Source: Marinilabilia salmonicolor JCM 21150
GTDB lineage: Bacteria; Bacteroidota; Bacteroidia; Bacteroidales; Marinilabiliaceae
Direction: 5' to 3'
Length of the DNA: 64,000 bases
Assembly (NCBI RefSeq): GCF_000259075.1
Contig: NZ_AJKI01000020.1
Location: forward strand, 1 to 64,000
A program made the position numbers and the translations under genes. Position 1 is the stretch's first letter; the number at the start of each line of letters is the position of its first letter. A model generated the notes under the pieces. That model did no database searches and had not been told where the DNA came from. It saw only the letters and a program-made list of their open reading frames with translations. Of the stretch, positions 36,190 through 46,313 are shown piece by piece.

Positions 36190-38862
36190 TTAAAATATTT
36201 TATAGATCCTAACAGCATTCAAGACAGGACTTCCTTTCTCAGCTTCAAATCTGATATCAATCCCTTTATCCGAATTAACATTAACAGAAAACTTCTTGAT
36301 GACTGCCGTTTCAAAACCTGCTTGATTGGCCAGATTCAGATTATCAAGAACGAGCTCTTCATTTATATAAACATCGAAGACCCGAACCTCGGCACCAGCA
36401 TCTATTTGATCATTCCCCAAATTATAGGCCAATGCTTCAACTTTCTTATCAGTTTCTAATTCGGCCCAATAAAGATATACCGCATACTTCCCGTTAGGAA
36501 CATCAAATTTGAAACGATCCAATCCTTTTCTTTGGGTTTGAAAAATCGGATCGTGATCAGTATTTTTTATTTCATTGGCAAAAGCTGGTAAACTTCCATG
36601 CCAGGTATTGGGAGCATTTATCTCACCTCCAACATAGCCCCAGCTTCCAGAAGTGTAGGGTTGCTCTGGTATCCAAACCATTCCGGCATCCCGGTCTTCA
36701 AAAAACCGTTTTGAACCAAGAGAAACATTAACAGAGGCAAAATCCCCTTCAATTTCTCTTAAATCGTATGGTACCTGGGAAAATTGCACATTCAAAATAT
36801 CCCGAATTTTTTGGGAGCCAAAAGTCCCAATTGCTTCAAGTGTATTCTCACCATGAACAAACGGCACTTCAAAAACTACAGTATTATCAATAACAGCTTT
36901 TCGTCCCAGACATACATTATTATGATAAAAATCTATACTATCTGAATTTGAAAAAACTTTTACCGGTTGAAGAGTAATACCTTCCTCATTAGCTCCCCCT
37001 CCACGGTATTTCCAGCTCTTACTTCCAATCAAAACAGTATTCCTACCGGAAAAACGAGCGGTATAAAGCTGATATGGGTCTTTCAACTCCCGGTCTATAC
37101 CAGTAATACCTTTACTATTAATATGAGGAACAGCATCACCTCGCAACTCTGAATGAAAATCATTCAGATTCCAAATATTTGCTCCATTAACAAATGATCG
37201 TTCCAATATAGCTTCAAGATAGTGCTCATGATACATATTTGCATATTCGACTGTGAAATCGAAACGTTGAGGTTCAAAAGAATGCAATCGAGGATCAGCG
37301 CCTGCTCCATATTCTGAAACAAAAACAGGAATTTCAGGATACTTAGCATGAAAGTCGTCAAGGAAATTATCAAATCCGGAAAAATTCGGACCATACCACC
37401 CTGAATAAAGATTCCATCCCACCAATTGAGGAATTTCTATAAGGTTAGCATCCTCATAAGCAGATAAAGAACCATGAAAAACGAGCATCGATTTTCGATA
37501 AAGATCTTCCTTTCGAATGGTTTGTTCCAGTAAATGTCCGTATTCCTCGACCGATGTACAATATGCATCATATTCCTTTGAATTCTTATCATATGGAGGT
37601 CTTAACATAATCTCATTCATATAATTCCATATCAGGACAGAAGGATGATTAAAGTTTTGTCGAACCATTTCTTTGACCATTTCAACTGATCGATTGAAAA
37701 ATTTCTCTGTTTCAGTAATTCTGTTTACAGAAGGGATCTCCACAGATGTAATTATTCCTAACCTGTCACACATTTCAAGAACCACCGGATCCTGGGGATA
37801 ATGTGAAATCCGAAGAAAGTTTCCTCCCATTTTTTTTAATAACCGAATATCCCGAACATGCATCTCGTCACGCAAAGCATTGCCCAATCCTGCAAAGCAT
37901 TGGTGTCTGTTTGTTCCAATCAACTTTAAGGGCTTACCATTGATAGAAAACCCGTTTTCCGGATGAAACTCATACCATCTAAATCCTAATGAATTTGTAA
38001 CTTCATCCAAAACCTCATTACCATTCTCTGAAATAATCCGGGTAATCACCTTATATAGTTGTGGAGAATCTGGATCCCAAAGTGCAGGATGATCAATTTT
38101 CATATTTTGAATATCTGTCACTTTCTGTACTTCGGGATTTATTTTTGCTTTCGTCCAATGCTGGCCAATTTCATGGCCTGAAGGTGAAATAATTGTATGA
38201 TGTATTTTTATTCTTTTACTTTTATCCGAATGGTTATTAATTTTGGTTTTAAGTATTAAAGATGCATTTTCATCTGATACTTCCGGAGTGGACAAATAAA
38301 CACCGGACGAACCATAATCTGTCGCACTTATATGTGTATCATTTTTATAAATAATTGCAATATCCCGGTAAATGCCTCCGAAGAAGGTAAAATCAGCAGA
38401 TAGAGGAGGGATATTTTCAGAATGAGAATTATCTACCTGAATCGCAAATAAATTTTTCGCCCCCGCATTGATATGCTCGGTAATATTAAAAGAAAAACGA
38501 GTATACCCACCTTCATGTGCACCAATAAACTCACCATTAATCCACACTTTAGTAACTTGATTAGCACCTTCGAAATATAAAATGACTTGCTTATTTTCGG
38601 CCTCCTGCCCAATATAAATATCACGTCTGTACCAACCCTTACCCCTGTAATAACCAGATTCTTCATCCACAACATCTTTGTCATTCCAGGTATGAGGAAC
38701 ATTTATTTTCATCCAGTCTGCATCGTCAAAATTAACCTTTTCAGCACCTTGAAAATCTCCCTTGAAAAATTTCCATGATTCATTAATTGTATAGTATTTA
38801 CTCTGCCCCAACATAAAAAAAGGAAGCAAGCAGAAAAGACCAAAGAGGATAGCCCTATTCAT
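36190..38862 (-). CDS. GH2 beta-galactosidase-like enzyme with C-terminal malectin-type domain
   Basis: An 890-residue exported protein with a signal peptide (LFGLFCLLPFFMLGQS). Residues about 20-600 are a full GH2 enzyme: VPHTWNDKDV, GYYRGKGWYRRD, VWINGEFIGAHEGGYTRF, acid/base Glu417 in WNYMNEIML and nucleophile Glu517 in VSEYGAG. A bacterial Ig-like segment follows. About residues 720-890 look like a malectin-like carbohydrate-binding domain (KRFFEDRDAGMVW, FKFDVPNGKYAVYLYWAE, FDVYINEE, IDIRFEAEKGSPVLNAVRIYK). It probably removes terminal beta-galactose from oligosaccharides in the periplasm. It follows SusD by 89 bases. Confidence 0.9.
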   Translation of the reverse strand: MNRAILFGLFCLLPFFMLGQSKYYTINESWKFFKGDFQGAEKVNFDDADWMKINVPHTWNDKDVVDEESGYYRGKGWYRRDIYIGQEAENKQVILYFEGANQVTKVWINGEFIGAHEGGYTRFSFNITEHINAGAKNLFAIQVDNSHSENIPPLSADFTFFGGIYRDIAIIYKNDTHISATDYGSSGVYLSTPEVSDENASLILKTKINNHSDKSKRIKIHHTIISPSGHEIGQHWTKAKINPEVQKVTDIQNMKIDHPALWDPDSPQLYKVITRIISENGNEVLDEVTNSLGFRWYEFHPENGFSINGKPLKLIGTNRHQCFAGLGNALRDEMHVRDIRLLKKMGGNFLRISHYPQDPVVLEMCDRLGIITSVEIPSVNRITETEKFFNRSVEMVKEMVRQNFNHPSVLIWNYMNEIMLRPPYDKNSKEYDAYCTSVEEYGHLLEQTIRKEDLYRKSMLVFHGSLSAYEDANLIEIPQLVGWNLYSGWYGPNFSGFDNFLDDFHAKYPEIPVFVSEYGAGADPRLHSFEPQRFDFTVEYANMYHEHYLEAILERSFVNGANIWNLNDFHSELRGDAVPHINSKGITGIDRELKDPYQLYTARFSGRNTVLIGSKSWKYRGGGANEEGITLQPVKVFSNSDSIDFYHNNVCLGRKAVIDNTVVFEVPFVHGENTLEAIGTFGSQKIRDILNVQFSQVPYDLREIEGDFASVNVSLGSKRFFEDRDAGMVWIPEQPYTSGSWGYVGGEINAPNTWHGSLPAFANEIKNTDHDPIFQTQRKGLDRFKFDVPNGKYAVYLYWAELETDKKVEALAYNLGNDQIDAGAEVRVFDVYINEELVLDNLNLANQAGFETAVIKKFSVNVNSDKGIDIRFEAEKGSPVLNAVRIYKIF

Positions 38863-38951
38863 CGTTTAAGTTTTTAAATAAAAAGAGAGAATCAAAAAAA
38901 GAAAATTAATTTTCCCTGGTGAGTTCAGATCACCAAGGAAAATTTAAGATC

Positions 38952-40622
38952 CTAATAACCGGGATTTTGCTCCATCGGGTAGGTCAAATTGGCATCGATA
39001 ACTTTCTGCGGAATGGGAAAAAGTTTATCCCTTTCTGTCACATATTGTCCACCATTATGATTGTATAGTCTGGTTCTCTCTAACCATTTACCGGTTCTCA
39101 ATAAGGTATATCTTCTTTCTTCCTCAACGACGAGCTCTCTGGAACGCTCATCAAGGATAAAGTCAATATCTACTTCACCGGAACTAATCTCAGGAGCATT
39201 AGCTCTTCTTCTTACCACATTAATGGTTTCGGCAGCACCTGCTTCATCTCCTAACTGAAGTTGAGCTTCAGCCTTCAACAAATAGGTATCTGCCAACCTG
39301 AGATAGGCCTGATCATTAAAATTCTCATTTCCATTTACATCTCCGGCATGTGAAACCTCCCACTTTCGGGAATGGGGCCAATCTCTTCTGTTTCTGGTCT
39401 CATAAGTAATATCCTCACTCCAGTCCATTCTGATTGTATCCCCGTAGCTATATCCTTCAGGCAATTGATCTGCTTTACCCGTATCATTTTGATCAGCATC
39501 TTTCAGGATATAAAACTTCCTGATAGCGTATTGCGATCCTCTGTCATCTTCTGCATCATACAAATCGATTGCAAACTTGGTTAATGCCATTCTCGCCCTG
39601 GGGCGCCCCCCCCGGTCAAAAGTCAATTCTAGTGGTGTAACACCATCAATATTCAAGTCATTATACCGGCTGATATGCCAGCGTCTCATGATGCTTCCAC
39701 CGCCACCAGCAGTCTCAAATTCATATTGCCATGTCCACAGAGACTCGGTATTTCCCTCACTTCTATTGGTATTTCCAGGGTAAAACATATCCATAAATGG
39801 AACTCCTGGTTGATCACTTCTCACACCATATCTTTCTGTTATTAACTTATATTCTGGTGTATTAATGCACTTATTCACCCAAAAAAGTGCACTATCCGGC
39901 TTATTGTCAATAAGATACAACTCCGACAAATAATGTTGAACAGCTCCCCTGGAAATCTTTCCTTCAACAGACGGTTCTATTGCAAGATGCTTCTCACTAA
40001 AAAGAAGATCCTTTTTTATTTGCGCCCAAACCTCTTCAACCGGAGCCCGTTGCCAGTCAGTTTTAACATTCGATCCTTTAGATTCTTCAAGGCTCAAAGG
40101 AACATCTCCCCATAAAAAAGCAAGATGCCGGTAGGCCCAGGCTCTTATTGCATGTGCTTCAGCCAGAATACGATTTTTATTTTCTTCAGCTGTCATACCA
40201 TTTGCGGCCCAATTAATATCACTCTGCTCAGCACGGTGAATTAATGTATTTGCTGCATTTACTATTTCATAAGCCCAATCAAAGGTTGCAACCATATCCC
40301 AGTTAGTGGGGTTATTTCTTTCACCCCACTGCTGTGCAACTCTTGCAAACCCATCGGCATGATTAGTACAAAGATTATCATTCCCGTTCATCATTATTTC
40401 CCCCAACAAATAATTGGGTCCATTTCTTCCTTCACGCTGTTTTCTAACCAGACTATACATTCCGTTCAGCCCGTTTTCAAACCCATCAACGCTCTCATAA
40501 AGAGATTCTGCTGCAATAATATGTGGCGGTTCTTCCACAAGGAAATCCTCTGAACAACTACCAATAATAGACCCCAAAAAGAGTAATCCGACTATTATTC
40601 GAGTGAAAATATTAAGTTTCAT
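38952..40622 (-). CDS. SusD-family glycan-binding lipoprotein (PUL 1)
   Basis: A 556-residue lipoprotein (lipobox GSC, Cys23) with SusD/RagB features: FLVEEPPHIIAAESLYESVDGFENGLNGMYSLV at the start, four TPR-like helices (ILAEAHAIRAWAYRHLAFLWGDVPL) and a C-terminal part YLLKAEAQLQLGDEAGAAETIN, FILDERSRELVVEEERRYTL and a final ANLTYPMEQNPGY. It closes over the SusC pore and presents oligosaccharide at the cell surface. It is 20 bases downstream of SusC, the standard co-transcribed pair. Confidence 0.95.
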   Translation of the reverse strand: MKLNIFTRIIVGLLFLGSIIGSCSEDFLVEEPPHIIAAESLYESVDGFENGLNGMYSLVRKQREGRNGPNYLLGEIMMNGNDNLCTNHADGFARVAQQWGERNNPTNWDMVATFDWAYEIVNAANTLIHRAEQSDINWAANGMTAEENKNRILAEAHAIRAWAYRHLAFLWGDVPLSLEESKGSNVKTDWQRAPVEEVWAQIKKDLLFSEKHLAIEPSVEGKISRGAVQHYLSELYLIDNKPDSALFWVNKCINTPEYKLITERYGVRSDQPGVPFMDMFYPGNTNRSEGNTESLWTWQYEFETAGGGGSIMRRWHISRYNDLNIDGVTPLELTFDRGGRPRARMALTKFAIDLYDAEDDRGSQYAIRKFYILKDADQNDTGKADQLPEGYSYGDTIRMDWSEDITYETRNRRDWPHSRKWEVSHAGDVNGNENFNDQAYLRLADTYLLKAEAQLQLGDEAGAAETINVVRRRANAPEISSGEVDIDFILDERSRELVVEEERRYTLLRTGKWLERTRLYNHNGGQYVTERDKLFPIPQKVIDANLTYPMEQNPGY

Positions 40623-40642
40623 AATTTTTCTTATTTTTTTTA

Positions 40643-43600
40643 TTAAAAACCAATATTAAGACCAAATACGTATTCTTTCTGCAAAGGGATTCCTCTTTGT
40701 CCATCAAGTTCAGGATCCATCCCTCCAAAGTCAGTAATGGTCATCAGGTTTCTACCTGTAAAATAAACTCTTGCTTTACTCAGTCCTATGCGATTCAATA
40801 TATTGTTCGGAAGATTATAACTAAGTGTTATGTCCTTAATTCTCACAAAACCTGCATTTTCATAGTAATTGGCATTTCCGGAACCTGAACTTGAACCATC
40901 TTCAGAATTCGCATAAAAATCATTAGTGGGGTTTTCCGGAGTCCACCAGTTTTTCTTGGTTGTATTTCTGGAAATATCAGTCCAAACATTATCAGTTTTT
41001 AAACTATTGTATTTCAACATACCATGCATTCCATGAACAAATACGCTCAGACCAAAATCCTTATAGTTAAAACCATTGTTCAACCCCCATGTAAAATCAG
41101 GATCTCTCTGACCTAGAATAACCCGGTCCTCAGCATCAACATCCCCATCTTCATCTACATCTCTAATTTTCACCATACCAGGCTCTGATCCATAAACATC
41201 GGCCTCTTCTTCTTCTCCCAACTGCCAAACCCCGATTACTTCATAATCATAAATGACTTGGATGGGCTCATTAATGAACCAACTATTAGCTACATCATCA
41301 ATTTCATTACCATCCTCATCAAGAATACCATACAGTGATACAATTTCATTATTGGTAAAGGCCATATTTAATGAAGTCGACCAGGAAAAATCGTTTGTCT
41401 TAATGTTGGCGGAATTAATGGATAATTCGAATCCACTATTTCTGGTCTCACCAATATTTTGAGTAATTTCACCTATACCATGGATAGGAGAAATAGTCCG
41501 GTCGAGTAATAAATCTGTAGTATTGGCAACATAGTAATTCAAATCACCTCTTATTCGACTCTTAAACAAAGCAAAATCAACCCCTACATTAAAGTTCTCT
41601 GTTTTCTCCCAGCTTAAATTACCTGTTCCCAGTTTGCTTGGGACATACCCAGGCAGAGTTGTACTTCCAAATACATAATCCTGACCTGACAAACGGGTCA
41701 ATGTTTCATAAGCACCAAGTGCCTGATTACCATTCTCTCCCCAGGATATCCTTAATTTTAACATATCAACAGTCTCGGAGAATGGGAAAAAGCTCTCATT
41801 AGCAATATTCCATCCCAAAGCAAATGATGGGAAAAAGCCCCACTTGTCCTCTTCTCCAAAGCCGGAATAACCGTCACGGCGTCCGGTCAGAGTAAAAAGA
41901 TACCGGTCATCAAAAACATAGTTAAAACGTAGCATTTGAGATAACAAATTAGTCTTTGAATATCCATATGATGGCTCAATCAAACTGGCCTGATCCGCAG
42001 CATACCAGGTAAGTATATCATGAGGAAAGCCCGATGCCTTTAGTCCGTTGCTACTAAAATTATTCTCTTCAAAACTATAAACCCCGGTAAAGAACAAACT
42101 ATGCTTTCCAAAGTCACGTTCATAGTTCAAAACATTCTCAACTGTATAATTCTCATACTTTGCTCTTAATGTACTGGATTCCCCCTGATTTTCGGCCCCT
42201 TGCTTAACATCTCTGCCATAATAAGAGGCATCATCAGTAAATTTATAACGAATTCCACTATTCAACTGATAGCTTAACCCTTCAACAAAAGGAATATCCA
42301 CCTCGAAGAAATTATTTGAAACCAGCTGATAGGACCTGTCAATATTTGAAATTAAGGTCGCTGCCAGAGGATTAGAAAAATTTGTACTCGCAGGATTGGG
42401 ATATAAAGTAAGTGTACCGTCATCGTTATAAACTCTGGAAAGAGGATTCATCCAGGTAACATCATAAATACTTGGTGAGATTCCATCCTGATTGGTGTAA
42501 GTAAAGGAGGTTCTGGTTCCAAATGTCAGCCAGTCCGTTATATCTGTTTGAAGATTAACTCGATTACTAACTCTCAGAAACTTATCATTGACTGCCAACC
42601 CTTTAACATCAAGAATATTTCCGGAGATATAGAAATTCGTTTTTTCATTTCCACCGGAAACTGACAAGGTATGGTTTTGACTTTTCCCATCTCTCAAGGC
42701 GAGATCGGTCCAATCAACCCATTCGCCACTTTCATAAATTTCCTGCTCAGCCTCAGTCATCGTTGATGGATTCCTTTCCATTTTAAATTTGTAAAACTCT
42801 TCACCATTTAATAACTCTGGAAAATTAGCCATCTTTTGAAGGGAATAATAACCATCATAGGAAATTACTGTTTCACCTTTTCTGCCTTGCTTAGTGGTCA
42901 CCAAGATGACCCCGTTGGCTCCCCTGGATCCATAAATCGCAGCAGATGAAGCATCCTTAAGAACCTCAATGGATTTTATATCATTAGGACTTATGTCACT
43001 TAAAGCTCCTTCATACGGTATTCCATCAAGCACAACAAGAGGATTGTTACTAGCTTTAATGGAGTTTCGTCCCCTGATCAAAATAGAAGAATTGGGAGCT
43101 GCCCCGGCGCTATTGGTACTAATTGTAATACCGGGCATTGCACCTTGTATAGCTTGAGTAATGTCCACATTAGGAACCATTTCCAAACGATCTTGGGGAA
43201 TAGATGCAACAGTACCTGTCATATCACTTTTTCTCATTGACCCGTAGCCAACAACAACCACTTCATCCAATCCAACAAGGTCTTCTTCCAGAGTAACATT
43301 AATTTCATTCCTGTCTCCAATCGAAACTTCCTGCGATTTCATCCCGACAAAAGAAAAAATCAGAATATCAGCGGCTTCATCAACCATAATTGAAAAATTA
43401 CCATCAATATCTGTAATAGTCCCTCCAGAGGTCCCTTTCACTGTTATTGTCACACCGGGTATGGATTCCCCTTGACTGTCAGTCACTTTTCCTCGAACAA
43501 GGAGTTCGTCCTGCTGGTTCAAGGGTGCATTGCCAGGTTTTTCCTCATGAGGGAAAATAACCACATGCTTATCAACGATCCTAAAGTCCAGGTTTGTATT

Positions 43601-43912
43601 GGATAGGATATCGGTGAGTACTTCTGTTACAGTTTCACCATTAGCATCCACATTTACCGGTGATACACTTTTTAATTGTTCGTCCTGATAAAAAAAGCTC
43701 AAACCGGTTTGTGCCTCAATAGAACTCAGCACATCAGTAATGGTGCTGTTTTCCATTTTAAGTGTTAACTTCTCATTTTGTGACCAGGTTGTCACAGCAG
43801 ACAGCTGAAACGTAAGCACTGTCACAAAGAACAAGGATAATTTCATAATTCGAAGAATTCGATTTCCTGCCCAGGAACGTCTTGTCCCTGTGCAATTCCA
43901 CATTTTTTTCAT
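40643..43912 (-). CDS. SusC-family TonB-dependent transporter with STN signalling domain (PUL 1)
   Basis: A 1089-residue outer-membrane transporter from ATG 43912 (MKKMWNCTGT); the frame is open 24 codons further. After the signal peptide comes an STN (secretin/TonB) domain (LTLKMENSTITDVLSSIEAQ, about residues 48-100), which in TonB receptors contacts a FecR anti-sigma factor. A carboxypeptidase-regulatory-like domain follows (VRGKVTDSQGESIPGV), then the plug (DMTGTVASIPQDRLEM, ILIRGRNSIKASNNPLVV) and the 22-strand barrel ending KEYVFGLNIGF. The STN domain fits the adjacent FecR and ECF sigma genes: substrate import should itself induce the locus. Confidence 0.95.
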   Translation of the reverse strand: MKKMWNCTGTRRSWAGNRILRIMKLSLFFVTVLTFQLSAVTTWSQNEKLTLKMENSTITDVLSSIEAQTGLSFFYQDEQLKSVSPVNVDANGETVTEVLTDILSNTNLDFRIVDKHVVIFPHEEKPGNAPLNQQDELLVRGKVTDSQGESIPGVTITVKGTSGGTITDIDGNFSIMVDEAADILIFSFVGMKSQEVSIGDRNEINVTLEEDLVGLDEVVVVGYGSMRKSDMTGTVASIPQDRLEMVPNVDITQAIQGAMPGITISTNSAGAAPNSSILIRGRNSIKASNNPLVVLDGIPYEGALSDISPNDIKSIEVLKDASSAAIYGSRGANGVILVTTKQGRKGETVISYDGYYSLQKMANFPELLNGEEFYKFKMERNPSTMTEAEQEIYESGEWVDWTDLALRDGKSQNHTLSVSGGNEKTNFYISGNILDVKGLAVNDKFLRVSNRVNLQTDITDWLTFGTRTSFTYTNQDGISPSIYDVTWMNPLSRVYNDDGTLTLYPNPASTNFSNPLAATLISNIDRSYQLVSNNFFEVDIPFVEGLSYQLNSGIRYKFTDDASYYGRDVKQGAENQGESSTLRAKYENYTVENVLNYERDFGKHSLFFTGVYSFEENNFSSNGLKASGFPHDILTWYAADQASLIEPSYGYSKTNLLSQMLRFNYVFDDRYLFTLTGRRDGYSGFGEEDKWGFFPSFALGWNIANESFFPFSETVDMLKLRISWGENGNQALGAYETLTRLSGQDYVFGSTTLPGYVPSKLGTGNLSWEKTENFNVGVDFALFKSRIRGDLNYYVANTTDLLLDRTISPIHGIGEITQNIGETRNSGFELSINSANIKTNDFSWSTSLNMAFTNNEIVSLYGILDEDGNEIDDVANSWFINEPIQVIYDYEVIGVWQLGEEEEADVYGSEPGMVKIRDVDEDGDVDAEDRVILGQRDPDFTWGLNNGFNYKDFGLSVFVHGMHGMLKYNSLKTDNVWTDISRNTTKKNWWTPENPTNDFYANSEDGSSSGSGNANYYENAGFVRIKDITLSYNLPNNILNRIGLSKARVYFTGRNLMTITDFGGMDPELDGQRGIPLQKEYVFGLNIGF

Positions 43913-44038
43913 AGATTTACAATGTTTTAGTTCACAATTAAAACCAACTTCAATGCTGTTGGAGCAGCAGTTGAAGCAATTCATTACGGGGGATGTTGGA
44001 GCATTCCCCGTTTGTTTTTAATTCATAGATTCGGATTT

Positions 44039-45013
44039 TTACTTGTTAGACTTCTGTTTATGTAACACGATATGATTGGGTTTCATTTCCACCTCAATGG
44101 GAACGGTAAGATTTACAAATTCAAATACCTGATCCAACCTCAGATTCCTAATGGTACCCGAATAGTGAATACCATTAAAATCTTCCTGCCGGTAATCTAT
44201 ACGTATGTCATACCACCTTTCCAGACGGGTAATAAGATTGTCAAAATCTTCATTATTAAAGACCATCTCTCCATCTCTCCAGGCAGAACTATTTCTAACA
44301 TCACCCCGCTGTTTCACAAATTGAAAAGTCTCTTTGCTCATGGTCAAAAAGTCACCAGGTTCCAGCGAAATCTTTTCCCCAACGTCTGACCTGACTTTTA
44401 CAGCTCCTTCCTCGAGTGCAACCTCGACGGACTTATCATTAGAATAATTTTTTACGTTAAATTGAGTTCCGGTCACCCTCACTTCCATTCCACCTGTCTC
44501 TACTGCAAAAGGACTAGTCACATCTTCTGCCACTTGAAAAAAGGCCTCCCCGTCTAACTGTACATTCCTCTGACGGCCAAAATGTTGTTCATATACCAGT
44601 TTAGAACTGTTGTTCAACCACACCCGGGTTCCATCAGGCAAAACTGCTTCTGTTCGTTGACCTGAATCAGCAACCAGCTCAATCTGAGTATTATCAAAAA
44701 GGTAAAAATAGTCAGAAATCATTGACCCAACAGACAGGATAATTGCCACAGAGGCAGCCACTTTCCACCAATTCAAGGTTCGTTTTTTAGACTGAGTAAG
44801 TCTGGCACGATTAAAAAAATCATTAATCGGAACAGAATCCGCTTCCTCGTTCTTTTTAAAATAACGATGTTGAATCAGTTTCTTCAGCCTCTGATATTCG
44901 ATCTCATTTTTCTCATTTGACCGCCATCTCTTTAATTCTTCCTTCTCTTCATCAGTAGATGCAACCATTATATGACGGCCGATTATTTTTGATATATCTT
45001 TTTCTCGTTTCAT
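44039..45013 (-). CDS. FecR-family anti-sigma factor
   Basis: A 324-residue inner-membrane protein. The cytosolic N-domain (about 1-85) binds the sigma factor, a membrane segment lies at about residues 86-106 (VAASVAIILSVGSMISDYFYLF), and the periplasmic FecR domain follows (DSGQRTEAVLPDGTRVWLNNSS, GEAFFQVAEDVTSPFAVETG, VTGTQFNVKNYSNDKSVEVALEEG). The C-terminal part (FDNLITRLERWYDIRIDY) is the STN-like end that meets SusC. It lies between the sigma factor and SusC genes and relays the transport signal across the membrane. Confidence 0.95.
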   Translation of the reverse strand: MKREKDISKIIGRHIMVASTDEEKEELKRWRSNEKNEIEYQRLKKLIQHRYFKKNEEADSVPINDFFNRARLTQSKKRTLNWWKVAASVAIILSVGSMISDYFYLFDNTQIELVADSGQRTEAVLPDGTRVWLNNSSKLVYEQHFGRQRNVQLDGEAFFQVAEDVTSPFAVETGGMEVRVTGTQFNVKNYSNDKSVEVALEEGAVKVRSDVGEKISLEPGDFLTMSKETFQFVKQRGDVRNSSAWRDGEMVFNNEDFDNLITRLERWYDIRIDYRQEDFNGIHYSGTIRNLRLDQVFEFVNLTVPIEVEMKPNHIVLHKQKSNK

Positions 45014-45233
45014 TGTTATCTTACTGTCGTGATTGACAAATTTTGAAAACCTAATCTACCATTTATTATAAGGACACATATTTTTGAGAATATTACTAAA
45101 TAAAAAAGAGATTTTATTATTCATTTTTCACAAAATATTTATTCAAAAGCAATTATACTTTTAGAAAAAATATCAAACAAGGACATAATATGGTATTTCA
45201 CCGACCTTATAAATAGGACAGGTAAGATGTAAA

Positions 45234-45338
45234 AAGGCGGAAAGTCTGGGAGAAATCGCCATCGAAAATACACTGTGTTAAGAGGTAACCCCCACGCCTT
45301 CCCTCTTCGTGGTCACTTTGCGATCAGGAAGAGAGGGG
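45234..45338. repeat. Intergenic repeat, family B, copy 2
   Basis: It follows copy 1 (18121-18214) in order: AAAAAGGCGGAAAGTCTGGG, a central part, AAGAGGTAACCCCC, then an imperfect hairpin CCCTCTTC...GAAGAGAGGG around GTGGTCACTTTGCGATCA. Conservation is lower than within family A. It lies between sigma factor and anti-sigma genes and could reduce read-through there. Confidence 0.45.
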
Positions 45339-45451
45339 TAAATGTTCATTTCTATTTTCCTGAAAGGCTGCCCCAGACTATTACATAAAACCTTCAACAC
45401 AACAACATTATAGTAGTTTAGCCAGGACTAAAAGAAAGAATGAATAATTTG

Positions 45452-46024
45452 CTACAGACACAATAAAAAGGATTGTAGGCCGGAGTAGTTTTTCTTAATC
45501 GTCAGATCCATGCCCAACGTTTCGCCGATTTTGCGCACGGCAATGGCAATCTGATTATCCACGGTATTGGCAGATATTCCAAGAACCTGGGCAGTTTCCT
45601 TTCGGGAAAGTCCTTCTTCGCGCAGCAGTTTGAACACCATTTTACATTTTGCCGGCAATTCCTCCACAGCAGAGTTCAGTGTTTCAAGCATTTGCTCAGA
45701 AATCAAATCATCCTCAGGCGTATTTGCATAACGAGTAAGCTCCACCTCTACATCATCTAATGAGTCAGTGTGCAAATAATGCTCTCTGCGAAGAACATTG
45801 TAACACAGATTCCGTACCGCAACAAAAAGATAAGTATTCAGATTTTCTATTTGATCCAGCGTTTCCCGTCGTTCCCAAAGTTTGAGGAAAACGTCCATAA
45901 CAACCTCTTCAGCCAGAGCATCCTCTTTAAGAAAAGAAGCAGCAAATCTCTTAAGTCTCAAAAAATATTGATCCAGTAATTCTCTGAATCTGACTTCATC
46001 ATGATGTTTGAGTTGCAAGGACAT
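45452..46024 (-). CDS. ECF-type RNA polymerase sigma factor (PUL regulator)
   Basis: A 190-residue sigma-70 family factor. Region 2 spans about residues 12-85 (FLKEDALAEEVVMDVFLKLWERR, NLNTYLFVAVRNLCYNVLRR) and region 4 about residues 120-175 (LPAKCKMVFKLLREEGLSRKETAQVLGISANTVDNQIAIAVRKI). It is a Bacteroidota PUL-type ECF sigma that is released by FecR when SusC transports its glycan. A gap of 438 bases with a family B repeat separates it from the anti-sigma gene. A -7 box is present 36 bases upstream of its ATG. Confidence 0.95.
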   Translation of the reverse strand: MSLQLKHHDEVRFRELLDQYFLRLKRFAASFLKEDALAEEVVMDVFLKLWERRETLDQIENLNTYLFVAVRNLCYNVLRREHYLHTDSLDDVEVELTRYANTPEDDLISEQMLETLNSAVEELPAKCKMVFKLLREEGLSRKETAQVLGISANTVDNQIAIAVRKIGETLGMDLTIKKNYSGLQSFLLCL

Positions 46025-46059
46025 TCAGCGCGGATTAATTAACATTTATTTACAACGCC

Positions 46060-46067
46060 CAAATATA
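46060..46067 (-). promoter_or_regulatory. Putative -7 promoter element of the ECF sigma gene
   Basis: On the minus strand the sequence is TATATTTG, an exact TAnnTTTG match, 36 bases upstream of the sigma factor start. A matching -33 motif is not evident. Confidence 0.4.
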
Positions 46068-46313
46068 TAAAAATATTATGCATTGCTGATCCTAGCGGGC
46101 TTCATTCTTTTGCTCTACGAATAGGACATCTACCCCCAAATACACCCGCTATAACCCATGTTACGTAAAAGATTACTTCTGTAGCAATATCCATAAAAAT
46201 CAACCATCCCTTTCAGTTTTGACACATCATTTACAGTATTGGTAACCCAGCTGATATTAAAACAGAACTACATACTCTAAATTTATATCTCTTACTTCTA
46301 TAATACTTCAATC

